Shown: positions 32,913 through 42,965, counted from the stretch's first letter. The stretch: 64,000 bases of DNA from Anodontia alba (GCA_964016985.1 OZ024825.1:5388056-5452055); one strand, 5' to 3'. Notes: generated from the sequence alone by a model not told the origin. Made by a program: numbers and translations.

Positions 32913-33192
32913 CATTACGAAAACACGCCTATTCAAATAAATAGAAAATTTTACCTCCAAAAACTGAAACTTTTCCTATAAAAAACTCAGATATTTTTTC
33001 ATATTTCTGCACAAAACATAAATTGTGGGTACTCATTAGAACTGCCTCGAGGAGGCAGTTCTAACGAGTACCCACAATCTATGTTTTTGAGCAGAAATAA
33101 GAAAAAAAATATATATCCCTGTAAACCCCAGTTTTACTATATAAAAGTGGGGTTTATGGGGGTCAAAATTACATAGGCATGTTTTCGTGATG
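32913..33192 (-). mobile_element. Family C MITE
   Basis: CATTACGAAAACACGCCTAT to ATAGGCATGTTTTCGTGATG, with core II turning at GCCTCGAGGAGGC. Confidence 0.9.
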
Positions 33193-33394
33193 GTATTGTT
33201 TTCATCATTTATTTAAATTCCACGCATGTAAAACTGAAATAATCTGGAAGTTACTTGACAGTAAACAGACATGTGATCAATGTTCTGGAATAAGAAAGCC
33301 ATAAACATAATCATTTTCTCTTCTTGAATTCTTATTCCTTTTTTTCTTTCCGTTTTTGTACCAATGCATTTTATGATCTGTTCTCCCAAGGACA

Positions 33395-33577
33395 TTAACC
33401 TTTACCATTCTCTGGGCATTTTCAGCAGACAACAAATTGATGATATTTTTCTTATTTTTCCCAGAAAACAGGATTTGACATTTCATACAAAATGTTGTAT
33501 CCTGTTTTTTGGGAAAAATAAGAAAAATATTTCAAAATGTCATCTGCTGAAATTTTTACCCAGAGTGCTAAGCAATA
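33395..33577. mobile_element. Family D MITE
   Basis: TTAA at 33395. CAGCAGACAACAAATTGATG and AAAATGTCATCTGCTGAAAT are the facing arms; the core is shortened to TTTCATACAAAATGTTGTAT. Confidence 0.72.
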
Positions 33578-33740
33578 ATCCTTAGTATGCTGTGTAAAAA
33601 ATTCAGCAGATGACATTTTGAAATATTTTTCAGAAAAAAAAGGCTTGGACATATCAGGCAAATTGTCACTAAAGAGACAGTTTGAATACAATCTCAAAGC
33701 CAGTGCCAGGGGTTGGGAGGGGCAAGGATATAAGGGTTAA
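33578..33740. mobile_element. Family D MITE, adjacent copy
   Basis: CCTTAGTATGCTGTGTAAAA at the left and GGGTTAA at 33734-33740. The right arm is replaced by an unrelated G-rich stretch (CAGGGGTTGGGAGGGG). Confidence 0.6.
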
Positions 33741-33781
33741 CTTTCAACTTTTCAGAATATGGCATATCAAACAAAATGGTA

Positions 33782-34136
33782 CAGTCGAATCTCAATAGCT
33801 CGAACACCGATGGCTCGTTCACCATGGCTAATTCGAACTCGGTTTTGAGTCCCTACGGAATTCTTCCGATATCTCAAGAAAACAAATATTTAAGGAAGCT
33901 TTCTTATTTCATTATGAAATTGTATGTTGTGTGTAGTCATTAGAATTGCCTCTTTGAGGCAATTCTAATGAGTACACTCAACATACAATTATTGTGTATA
34001 AGATCGATAGATTTTCCAGAATTAGCGATATTTCTTCCCCATCTGCCGCCATGATAAACCTTCATTGGCTCGAACTACCCATGGCTCGAACAATTTTCCA
34101 AGGTCCCAAAGGTGTTTGAGCCATTGAAGTTCGACT
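33782..34136. mobile_element. Tigger-like MITE carrying core II
   Basis: TA at 33780 and 34137. Ends CAGTCGAATCTCAATAGCTC and, reversed, CAGTCGAACTTCAATGGCTC. The centre is core II: TCATTAGAATTGCCTCTTTG / GAGGCAATTCTAATGA. Subterminal GGCTCGAAC motifs repeat on both sides. Confidence 0.82.
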
Positions 34137-34469
34137 GTATGAGGAAAAAAAGACATTTTCACTAAACGTTGGCACTGGATGGTTGTATTAGGTCCAGGGC
34201 CAGGGTAGGTACAAGGCCAGGGGTATGAGTTTGTGGTGGGTTATGCAGCAAATTACTGGGAAAAATTGCCCTTTGGTAGTTCGGTGCTAAAGTGTGTGGA
34301 TTTATGATACTGTGATACAGAATGTACAAGCTAATATTGACTATGCTGCAGCAATGTCTCAATAGCAGCATCACTGCAGACTGTTGCAGAGATAAACTGC
34401 CAGAGGCCAAACAATTTGATAACCACACTTGCCAACAATCGAAAACATCATTTCTCAGAAATAATAGCT

Positions 34470-34620
34470 CCAGAAAAGAAGGGGTAGCCACATAATATTT
34501 TTTTTATTTCTCCACAAAAACATATGTTGTGGGTACTCATTAGAAGGGCCTTGGCAAGGCACTTCTAATGAGTACCACAACATATGTTTTTGTGGAAAAA
34601 TGAGAAAAAAAAAATAGTAA
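34470..34620. mobile_element. Family F MITE
   Basis: TTTCTCCACAAAAACATATG with core II (GGTACTCATTAGAAGGGCCT / AAGGCACTTCTAATGAGTAC) and the complementary ATGTTTTTGTGGAAAAAT. Confidence 0.75.
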
Positions 34621-34623
34621 TTT

Positions 34624-34904
34624 TCAATAGGAAAACACACCTATTCAAACATATTGAAAATTTTACAACCAAAAAAGGAAAATTTTCAGATAAAAAATTC
34701 TGATATTTTTCATATTTCCGCTCAAAACATAGATTGTGGGTACTCTTTAGAACTGCCTCAGTGAGGCAGTTCTAATGAGTACCCACAATCTATGTTTTTT
34801 TAAGCAAAATAAGAAAAAATAATGTATACCCCTGTAAACCCCAGTTTTACTATATAAAAGTGGGGTTTAAGGGGGTCAAAATTATTTAGGCGTGTTTTTC
34901 TGGT
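34624..34904 (-). mobile_element. Family C MITE with eroded ends
   Basis: CAATAGGAAAACACACCTAT at the left, AGGCGTGTTTTTCTGG at the right; the interior is standard, with core II and the CCCCAGTTTTAC / GTGGGGTTTAAG pair. Confidence 0.82.
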
Positions 34905-34909
34905 TAAGG

Positions 34910-35480
34910 CTTTTTGGCCTTATCTGGACCTATGAGAACGGTGGTTGAATATTAGATGTATATGTACACACTTTGTGGATTTAAGATGCAATGGATGATG
35001 ATATCTCTTATATATGAAAATGGATTTGACATTTTATTCAAATTGGCATTTTCTGGATAAAGTAATGATTTAAAATATCCGCTGCTAATATTTAAATTTC
35101 ACTGGTAAAAGATGAAAATTTCCCAGACATTTTGTTGTTATTGTATCAGACAGCCCTATTCAACAATTATTAGTTTCTTCCAGGCAATCAATAGTTTTCT
35201 GGCACCAGATAATTGCTGTCACAGCTCTGACGTATTCTTATGTCATATGATGCCCTCTTTGGGATAACTTATCTTTTTCCCATCCAAGTAGTGATCCAAG
35301 CCACCTTGGGTATCTGCATTGTCTTGCTTGGGTCTGTGCAACAGTCATACACAGTATGGGTTCAATCACGTATACATTTGTAATTTAAGCACCTAAATAA
35401 ATAAATCATTGAATGAAAATAAGTGATATTTTTCTTATTTTTCACAGTACCTCTAAGGCTCCAGTAGGTACCATATTAGA
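34910..35480. other. No feature recognised
   Basis: Low-repeat; no supported element. Confidence 0.45.
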
Positions 35481-35481
35481 C

Positions 35482-35685
35482 TTAACCCTTGTCATGCTGA
35501 ATAAATTAAGATGCCACACCCATTTCTAAATTTCAGCCAATCAAATTACTTGATCCAGATTGTTGATATAAACTCAAACACTTAATGACAAACAGTGCAG
35601 ATCCAGATCAGTTGGCTTCTTCAGAAGTCAACTGATCTGGATCTACACTGTTTGCTAAGACAGGCATGTCTTGTTCAGGAATAGA
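35482..35685 (+). mobile_element. Family A MITE, right end lost
   Basis: TTAA at 35482 with CCCTTGTCATGCTGAA. Core I is near-perfect. The right arm stops at TTGTTCAGGAATAG, where family H sequence begins. Confidence 0.8.
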
Positions 35686-35689
35686 GGTG

Positions 35690-36252
35690 TCAATTACCAC
35701 ACTATGCATTTAGGTTCTTCAAAAATACTGGGAAAACTTGTGGTAAAATATGTCCCGATCTATATTAACCCTTGTCCTGCTGAACCCGGATAAACCCTGC
35801 CTTTGCAAACAGTGTAGATCCTGATCAGTTGGCTTCTGAAGAAGCCAACTGATCTGGATCTGCATTGTTTGCCATTAAGTATGTGAATTTATATTAACAA
35901 TCTGGATCAAGCAATCTGATTGCCTGAAAATTAGAAATGGATGTGACTTCATAATTTATTCAGCAGGACAAGGGTTAAGGCTGCACTTAAAAAAAAAAAA
36001 ACAACAAAACAAAGATCAGCGAAGGACTTATCAAATGATGTTTATGCTGTTTTCTGTGGTGATTTTTTTTTTTTTTTTTCTGATTTTCCTAATAAAAGCA
36101 TATGTTGTGGATACCCATTTGAATTGCATTGACAAGTCCATGCAATTCAAGTGGGTACCCACCACATATAAAGAAGTAGACAAAAAGTACACTAGCTGTA
36201 ATCTGAAGACTACAGAATCGCTTTGCACAGTTATGGGGTAATAAGAGGTAAT
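35690..36252. mobile_element. Family H element split by family A
   Basis: CAATTACCACACTATGCATT matches the H left end; the right part has CACTAGCTGTAATCTGAAGA. A core II hairpin is at 36091-36170 (TTGTGGATACCCATTTGAAT / ATTCAAGTGGGTACCCACC). Family A (35765-35978) interrupts the left arm. Confidence 0.75.
35765..35978 (-). mobile_element. Family A MITE nested in family H
   Basis: TTAA at 35765 and 35975; terminal repeats CCCTTGTCCTGCTGAA and TTCAGCAGGACAAGGG are perfect. Core I has one mismatch in the arm. Confidence 0.93.
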
Positions 36253-36279
36253 TAATTACAAAGGTTTGGGAAGAAATGT

Positions 36280-37490
36280 CGAAAATTGATTTTCAAGAAG
36301 GTTGCTGTGGTGGCCATCTTGATTTTCTATCGGCTCACTTAGCTATTTTGTGTCTACTAGACGCCCTAATGCTCATCATTAAATTTCAATTCAACTCGAT
36401 TATAGAGGAGATATCCAAAATATGAATTCTCAACATTTTTCCCATATAAATGTATAGGGCCAATACAAATGCATGGGGAAGCAAATTTGACCATGCTGTA
36501 AAAAGGTCAAATGTCAAAAGGACCATCATTTTAGCAATTTTAGTAGATCTCCAGTCCCCTTTTAAAGGTTTTTAACATATATGGGCATGGCAGCCATCTT
36601 CGTAAATCGACCATGACCATTTTAGCAATCTTTCGTTCCCCTGCCCCAAGGAGGCTCCAGATGAAATTTGAGCAACATTGGCCCAGAGGCTTCAGAGGAG
36701 AAGTCATTTGAAATTATCAACATTTTTTTCCATACAAACGTATGGGGCCCATACAAATGCATACGTAAGCAAACTTGACCTCACTGTAAAAAGATCAAAT
36801 GTTAATCAAATCAAATGTTAATGTATGACCATCATTTTAGCTACTTTGGTAGACCTCCCATCCCCAATGATTTATGCAAAGATTCAGCCTGAAGGCATCT
36901 TCTGTTCTGGAGAAGAAGATATTTAAAGGATTTTACCAAACATGGGCATGAAGGCCATCTGGTCAATGATCCCCAACCATTTTAGCAGTCTTTCATCCCC
37001 CAGCCCCAAGGAGGCTCCAAATGATATTTGAGCATTATTGGCCCAGATGCTTCAGAGGAGAAGTTGTTTGAATTCTCAACATTTTTCCCATACAAATGCA
37101 TAGGGAAGCAAACTTGACCTCGCCATAAAAAGGTAAAATGTCAATGTACGACCATTATTTTAGTAACTTTGGTAGACCTCCCGTCCCCAATGATTTGTTT
37201 AAAGAATCAGCCCCAAGGTATCCTTGGTTCTGTAGAAGAAAATTTTTAAAGATTTTTACCATATATGGGCATGGTGGCCATCTTGGTCAACGAACTGCTG
37301 CCATTTTAGCAATCTTTTGTTACCCCAACCTAAGGAGGCTCCATATGAAATTTGAGCAAAATTGGCTCAGCGGCTTCAGAGGATAAGTCGTTTGAAAATA
37401 TAAACGGACGGGTGGACACACTCACGGACGTACGACGGACAAAAAGTGATCATTATAGCTCAAGCTCATCCTGAGCATAGTTCAGGTGAG
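36280..37490. repeat. Composite element Q: ~300-340-bp tandem units
   Basis: Three units share CCATACAAATGCATRGGGAA, AAGCAAACTTGACCTC, TTGGTAGACCTCCC and GGAGGCTCCAWATGAAATTT (starts near 36460, 36747, 37088). It ends in GGACG-rich sequence and a short hairpin (AGCTCATCCTGAGC / GTTCAGGTGAGCT) near 37460-37490, the same plan as element R (55960). Confidence 0.75.
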
Positions 37491-37557
37491 CTGATAATGA
37501 CCATGGTCATTTTTCTATATTCTATCTATACCTGTTTGGCTGGATACAACATGGTTA

Positions 37558-37832
37558 TTAACCCTTGTCCTGCTGAATAAATTAAGAAGCCACACCCATT
37601 CTAATTTTCAGCCAATCAGATTACCTTGTCCTGCTGAATAAATTAAGAAGCCACACCCATTTCTAATTTTCAGCCAATCAGATTACTTGATCCAGATTGT
37701 TGCTCTAAATTCACATACTTAATGGCAAACAGTGCAGATCCAGATCAGTCGGCTTCTTCAGAAGCCAACTGATCTGGATCTACACTGTTTGCAAAGGCAA
37801 GACATATCCGGGTTCAACAGGACAAGGGTTGA
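37558..37832 (+). mobile_element. Family A MITE with duplicated left arm
   Basis: TTAA at 37558; the right junction is mutated to TTGA (37829). The left arm from CCTTGTCCTGCTGAATAAA to CAGATTAC is present twice in tandem (37563 and 37624, 61-base offset). Confidence 0.88.
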
Positions 37833-37907
37833 GTGAACCAGTTTTTCAAGTCATAGTGGGAGAAATGAGCTGCAAACTACCTTATGACATAAGCATCCAG
37901 CTCATCT

Positions 37908-38151
37908 GGGCCCAGTTGTTCAAAGCTAACGACATCGTTAGTTAACCATTCGTTAAAATTTACATCGAGTGATACGCATTTATGCTGAAATTTTTTGCTG
38001 AAAAAATGTGAGTAGCTTTTGCAGTGCAAAAGCTACTCACTTTTTTTCAGCAAAAAATATCAGAATACTGTATATTGAATCCGCTAAAACAGTTAACGAA
38101 ATGACCCTTAATGAGCTCGTTAAGCTAATGACGCTTTGAAAAACTGGGCCC
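37908..38151. mobile_element. Family P MITE
   Basis: GGGCCCAGTTGTTCAAAGC to AAACTGGGCCC. The internal hairpin is better kept than at 10055: GTGAGTAGCTTTTGCA / TGCAAAAGCTACTCAC. Confidence 0.85.
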
Positions 38152-38245
38152 TGACTTTTATAAGCTGGAATATAAGAATCTTTCATGGCTGTTTGGTGCT
38201 TATAAAAAATTGTCAAGGGATAACTGGCTGACATCACAAGGCTTG

Positions 38246-38555
38246 TGCCGGCCTCGGTGGCTCAGTTGGATGTGCCATCCGACTGGAGACCAGGAGGTCG
38301 TGGGTTCAATCCCTGCCGAGGTCGGCAACATTCTTTCGTGGAGATTGATCATGAAATATTTTCTACGTCATTCTCTCCCTTCCGCTGATTCAAGAAGGGC
38401 AGTTGTCAGTTTCTGGCGAAAGAATGTGCACAATACTGGTTAACCGCTTAGAGGACTAAGCCTGCCCAGTAAATGTGTGGTTAGGTAAACTGACCGCACT
38501 CGACATGACCCCATTGGGTTGACTGGGCCGTAAAACCTCAACACAAACAAACAAA
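38246..38555 (+). mobile_element. S1 tRNA-derived SINE, intact, 13-bp duplication
   Basis: Perfect target duplication ATCACAAGGCTTG at 38233-38245 and 38556-38568. The tRNA-like head carries A box TGGCTCAGTTGG (38258-38269) and B box GGTTCAATCC (38303-38312) at normal spacing, with GCCGGCCTCGG pairing CCGAGGTCGGC like an acceptor stem. The body has CGTGGAGATTGATCATGAAA and AAGAAGGGCAGTTGTCAG; the tail is a short CAAA run. This is the youngest-looking mobile copy in the window. The 77-codon ORF on it is a by-product. Confidence 0.93.
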
Positions 38556-38569
38556 ATCACAAGGCTTGC

Positions 38570-39030
38570 TGAGTGATGCCAGACAGAGATCCCAAAAGAT
38601 GGATTGTTCTATACACACTGAAACCCATACCTTTTTTCCAGTGTTTGTTGATCTCTTTCATAGATTTTAAATGCAGTACTCCCTTTGATACACAATGAAG
38701 TTGATGGCTACCATCTTGAAAGCTGGTCATTTGTCATGCTGCAGTGATGTCAGCATACCAATATTATGTGACATTCTGTACAACCAAAGCATTTTTATTA
38801 ATTGTATGTGAAGAGTTTTTTGATATCTTACTTACCTCTGTGTAGAAATCAGAATCAGAATCAGGATAGAGTGGGCAGGATAAGAATTTGTATCCCCCCA
38901 CAAAAACCTTGTACTTTTTATCTAATATGCAAGGAATGCAATCCCAACTTTTTTGTTATGAAGCATCTCAAGTAAGAAAACCAATTTAAAATGTCATTCC
39001 ACTGACATTTAAAAATGCACTGAGCTGAAG
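38570..39030. other. No feature recognised
   Basis: Nothing supported. Confidence 0.45.
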
Positions 39031-39031
39031 G

Positions 39032-39245
39032 TTAACCCTTGTCATGCTGAATAAATTAAGATGCCATGTCCACTTCCAATTTTCAGCTAATCAGATTACT
39101 TGATCTAAATTATTGATATAAATTCACAAACTTAATGGCAAACAGTGCAGATCCAGATCATTTGGCTTCTTCAGAAGCCAATTGATCTGGATCTACACTG
39201 TTTGCAAAGGCAGGATATATCCAGGTTCAGCAGAACTAGGGCTAA
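39032..39245 (+). mobile_element. Family A MITE
   Basis: TTAA at 39032; the right TTAA is mutated to CTAA. Core I: CAGATCATTTGGCTTC / GAAGCCAATTGATCTG, with both arms changed at matching positions. Confidence 0.88.
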
Positions 39246-39339
39246 AAAGGTTAATTAGCCTTGAGCTGTGCACCATCCTGCACAATTAGCACTAATTAGC
39301 TCAGAGGAATGTTTCACTGACATCACTAAACCTCCAGAA

Positions 39340-39700
39340 AAGAACTGGTATCAGGTAAATATTTTCCTTATTTCTGCATAAGAATATGTGTTGTGGGTGT
39401 TCATTAGAATTGGTTGGTTTGGAGTTTTATGGCCAAGTCAACACTAGTATAGTCATGTTGAGCTGATGAGTTTACCTACCTACACTTTTCCTGGGCTGGT
39501 TTAGTCCTTTAAACGCTTAACCAGTACTTGTGCATATTCCTTGGCCAGAACCTGACAACTGCCTTTCTTGAGTCAATGGATGAGGGAGAATGACTGTAGA
39601 AAGGGTATTCATTAGAAGTACCTCAGTGAGGCATTTCTGATGAGTACCCAAAAGACATGATATTGTGCAGAAATAAGAAAAAAACATCAGTAATTTTTGG
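39340..39700. mobile_element. Family F MITE split by a SINE
   Basis: GTGTTGTGGGTGTTCATTAG begins core II; after the SINE the sequence resumes TATTCATTAGAAGTACCTCA and the complementary arm ATGAGTACCC. The right outer arm ends with CATCTTATCTGGAGCTAGG. Confidence 0.75.
39410..39602 (-). mobile_element. S1 SINE, 5' truncated, nested in family F
   Basis: 15-bp duplication GGGTGTTCATTAGAA (39395-39409) and GGGTATTCATTAGAA (39603-39617). The tRNA-like head is absent; the body keeps TTTTATGGCCAAGTCAAC, GACAACTGCCTTTCTTGA and GAGGGAGAATGAC. Confidence 0.88.
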
Positions 39701-39823
39701 GTTGTAAAAGCATCTTATCTGGAGCTAGGATTACATTACACTTGCCTTTTTTTTTTCAACCAAAAGAGACTGATTTATATTTTTCTTATTTTTCTTATTT
39801 TCATATGATGAATACCCAAACTA

Positions 39824-40178
39824 CCTTATTTGACTTAATTACCACACTGTGCGCTTAGATTTTTAAAAAAATACTGGGAGAACTTACATGGTAAAATAGG
39901 TACCTACCTCTACTAAGGGTACACTTTAAAAAACAAGATCAGCAAAGGACTTATCATTGATAATGATGCTTATGCAATGTTTTTGTGCTTTTTTTTGTTT
40001 TTTTCTTTTCTGATTTTCTTTATAAAAACATATGTTGTGGGTACTCATTTTAAATGCATGGGTACCCATAACATATGCTTTTATAAAGATAAAAAGTACA
40101 CTGGCTGTAATCTGAAGACTACGGAATGGCTTGACTGCCTACTTATAGGGGTATGTGCGGTAATTAGGTCGAATACGG
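39824..40178. mobile_element. Family H MITE
   Basis: TA at 39822 and 40179. Ends CCTTATTTGACTTAATTACC and, reversed, CCGTATTCGACCTAATTACC. Core II: GCATGGGTACCCATAACATA and TATGTTGTGGGTACTCATTT. It provides the uninterrupted comparison for the copy at 35690. Confidence 0.82.
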
Positions 40179-40390
40179 TATTTATTTTCACAGACAATAA
40201 TTGGGAACAATGTTTATCTGGCTACCCGCTTTTATCTAGAATTATGATAATGGGGTAGATCACAGAAAAACATACAATGTTGAATGAGCAAAGAGCAAAC
40301 ACTCAGACCAGCCTCTGTATCTACTCATTTGGACCTGTTTCCACTTTTCACTTATGCACCTAACAATATGTTTTCCCCAAGAGAAGGGTT

Positions 40391-40416
40391 GGTGGGGGGG
40401 GGGGGGGTGGGGGGTG
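40391..40416. repeat. Poly-G tract
   Basis: Fourteen or so consecutive Gs with TGGGGGG after it; a G-quadruplex is plausible on the plus strand. Confidence 0.8.
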
Positions 40417-40439
40417 AAAGCAGGGGGACACACTGATAG

Positions 40440-40750
40440 GTCACTTTAATGACAAGTATGGTAAGAAGTTAAGGTGTCTGAATTTAGGATAAACAATGCA
40501 CTTTAAAAGTTAAGGTGTCTGAATTTAGGATAAACAATGCACTTTAAAAGTTAAGGTGTCTGAATTTAGGGTAAATAATGCACCTTAGAAGTTAAGGTAG
40601 GTGTCTAAAATTAGGGTAAACAATGCACCTTAGAAGTTAAGGTGTCTGAATTTAGGGTAACCAATGCACCTTAGAAGTTAAGGTGTCTGAAGTTAGGCAC
40701 CTAAATACAGACACCTTACCTTCTTACCATATTTGTCTTAAAATATGAAT
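40440..40750. mobile_element. Family B-like element with internal 41-bp array
   Basis: TTAAGGTGTCTGAATTTAGG repeats at 41-base spacing (40469, 40510, 40551, 40592, then 40637 and 40678). At the right the phrase turns over (ACCTTACCTTCTTACCATAT), making an inverted pair with CAAGTATGGTAAGAAG at the left. The array seems to be an expanded B end segment. Confidence 0.72.
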
Positions 40751-40759
40751 TAATATAGG

Positions 40760-40885
40760 GATCAAACATAGTTTTTCATGCATTAACATTTGCCAGGTCC
40801 CGAGGGAGGTGTTGAAAACCGAGGCCAGAGGCGGCAGTTCCCTAGGGACCTGGCAAATGTTAATGCATTGAAAAACCATGTTCAA
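40760..40885. repeat. ~42-bp-arm hairpin
   Basis: GATCAAACATAGTTTTTCAT, GCATTAACATTTGCCAGG and TCCC pair with GGGACCTGGCAAATGTTAAT, GCATTGAAAAACCATGTTCA. The loop is ~44 bases and GC-rich (GAGGCCAGAGGCGGCAG). Confidence 0.78.
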
Positions 40886-40888
40886 TCG

Positions 40889-41185
40889 CTATTATTGCAT
40901 AAAAACTGAAAACATTTGCTACATTTTGCGTTATTTCTTGCACTATTTTGTTTTGCCTTTTCACCGATGTCTCGCGAATGCAATTTCCACGGACTATGCT
41001 TGTTCTAGGGCCGGGCAGTACACAGCTCATAATGGCAGCAAATCTGTGGCCACGGTACGAGCATATTGAAAGTTACGTAGCCGTGCATTAACAGCATGTG
41101 AATTGCCTTGTTAATACACGGCTTTTCCGCGGTTAATGCATGGCTGTTAATAACCTGCGGCACTGCTTTTTATGCAATAATCTAT
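40889..41185. mobile_element. Inverted-repeat element with ATTATTGCATAAAAA ends
   Basis: CTATTATTGCATAAAAACTG at the left pairs with CTGCTTTTTATGCAATAATC at the right. Inside are GC-rich words such as GTTAATACACGGCTTTTCCG and CCGCGGTTAATGCATGGC. No ORF of note. Family not recognised. Confidence 0.6.
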
Positions 41186-41189
41186 TTTA

Positions 41190-41300
41190 CTATCTATTTA
41201 AGTGTCTAACAAAACTGCTGGATAAGTGGCAAACATTGTAGACCATGATAAGACGCCATGTTTGCTCAGACCTATCTGTCCCAATACTAAGAGTCAGTAT
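41190..41300 (+). mobile_element. Family B fragment
   Basis: CTGCTGGATAAGTGGCAAAC, half of core I, then CTCAGACCTATCTGTCCCAA and TACTAAGAGTCAG. Confidence 0.65.
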
Positions 41301-41410
41301 TGCAGCAAATGGAATCCATAGATAGAACAGTACAGACTGATCCAGCTGTGAATGCACAGGCTCATCTAAGACTTCCCTGGTCAAACATGCCATTCACAGT
41401 TTGAGATATA

Positions 41411-41745
41411 CAGTCGACTCTCGTTATCTCGAACTCGCTTATCTCGAATAACCGCTTATCTCGAAGTGATAATCTGGTCCCTGTTTTAACACAGAGGTCT
41501 ACCAACAGTCAATAAAATATTGTGAAAAAGAGGAGAAATTGCTCCTTAGGAGCAATTTCTCCTCTTTTCCACAATATTTTCAATATATCTCTAACTTAGG
41601 AGTCAAATTACGTATTCATTCTGTTAAAGGTGGTTGTTCGATTAATTGTTTTTTCCTCAGTTCCGTAAATCTGATATGTCGAACTACGGATATCTCGAAG
41701 TGTTTCATAGAGTCCCTTGGAGTTTGAGATAACGAGAGTCGACTG
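41411..41745 (+). mobile_element. Tigger/pogo-like MITE, 335 bp, best copy
   Basis: TA at 41409 and 41746. Ends CAGTCGACTCTCGTTATCTC and the matching GAGATAACGAGAGTCGACTG. TATCTCGAA words repeat in the subterminal parts. The central hairpin is AAAAGAGGAGAAATTGCTCC / GGAGCAATTTCTCCTCTTTT. The TA target and CAG ends fit Tigger/pogo (Tc1/mariner superfamily). No transposase. Confidence 0.85.
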
Positions 41746-41780
41746 TAATAGCATATTTACTCTAAATATTGGGATACCTT

Positions 41781-41890
41781 AATGCTTAGAATGTGTGGTA
41801 AAAATTCCAGCAGATGCAATTTTGAAATATTTTTCTTATTTTTCCCAGAAATAGGCTTTGGCATTTCATACAAATTGTCTCAAACTCATT
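41781..41890. mobile_element. Family D half element
   Basis: TTAATGCTTAGAATGTGTGG to GGCATTTCATACAAATTGTC. It stops where the opposite arm should start. Confidence 0.65.
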
Positions 41891-42149
41891 TTCACTTGAT
41901 GAGATTCTTGTTATTATTTCAGTTTCATGGTAGGTATCATTTCAATGGCCCGTAAACAATTAAGCATTTTCGGTACTTTGATTTTACAGCTGTTATTTCT
42001 GTGCAAGATGGCCTGTTTAGAATTTGCAATTAAACTCCCACAACCAGACTTGTTAAGTATCCAGCTCCTAAGTTATAATCCATCTGATGCCCAGCACAAG
42101 AAATAGGCCCTTATGTCAAATGAAGGCATCCAAAGAGAGGACTTCTTAG

Positions 42150-42345
42150 TCAGATAAAGTGCTTTTTTTTTCAATAAAAAGTATTGATATTTTTCTTATT
42201 TCTCCATGAAAACACATGTTGTGGTACTCATTAGAAGTGCCTCACCAAGGCATTTCTAATGAGTACCCACAATATATGTTTTTGTGGAGAAATAAGAAAA
42301 AAATATGTGGATACACCCACTTATCTCTAGCTATGGGCTTTATTT
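42150..42345. mobile_element. Family F MITE
   Basis: AGTCAGATAAAGTGC at the left and CTTATCTCTAGCTATGG at the right. TTCTTATTTCTCCATGAAAA pairs with TTTTTGTGGAGAAATAAGAA across core II. Confidence 0.78.
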
Positions 42346-42364
42346 AAGAAGGAGTATTTTATTC

Positions 42365-42510
42365 TAGGATATTTTTTTGTAATTTCTTCATAAAAACATA
42401 CATTGTGGGTACTTGTTAGAATCACCTCACTAAGGCTGTTCTAATGAGTACCCACAATGTATCTTATAGAGAACTAATTATTGCAGGATCATCACCAGAT
42501 ACTTCTCCAC
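42365..42510. mobile_element. Family F MITE, second copy
   Basis: TTTCTTCATAAAAACATACA and TTGTGGGTACTTGTTAGAAT / CTGTTCTAATGAGTACCCAC. The right arm fades into ATCACCAGATACTTCTCC. Confidence 0.68.
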
Positions 42511-42519
42511 AAATCCTCA

Positions 42520-42801
42520 CATCACCAAAACATGCCTGTATAACTTTGACCCCTTAAACCCCACTTTTCTGTAGTAAAACTGAGGTTTACAGGGGTAGAC
42601 ATCATTTTTTCTTATTTCAGCTCAAAACATAAATTGTGGGTACTCGTTAGAACTGCCTCACCAAGGCAGTTCTAACGAGTACCCACAATCTATGTTTTGA
42701 GCAGAAATATGAAAAATATCAATTTTTTATCTGAAAATTTTCAGTATTTGGAGGTGAAATTTTCTATATACATGTATTTGAATAGGCGTGTTTTCGTAAT
42801 G
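42520..42801 (+). mobile_element. Family C MITE
   Basis: CATCACCAAAACATGCCTGT to AATAGGCGTGTTTTCGTAATG-type end. Core II turns at GCCTCACCAAGGC. Confidence 0.87.
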
Positions 42802-42806
42802 AGATG

Positions 42807-42965
42807 AAGGCCCGGATCAGCCTGTTCATTTGTGCAGTCTAATTAGGTCCTTTTGTTGTCATCTTACAGAATTATTGGGTACTATCAGTATATAGGATAC
42901 ATCAACATACAGAGAAGATCCTCATTAGGCTGCAGAAATGAGCAGGCTGATCAGGGTTTTCCCAG
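42807..42965. mobile_element. Foldback element M
   Basis: GATCAGCCTGTTCATTTGTG with CAGTCTAATTAGGTCC pairs with GATCCTCATTAGGCTG and CAGAAATGAGCAGGCTGATC; ~40-bp arms. Confidence 0.7.

Noticed and set aside
38247..38328. Possible functional tRNA gene
   Set aside because: It is continuous with a SINE body, has a 13-bp target duplication and several relatives in the window.
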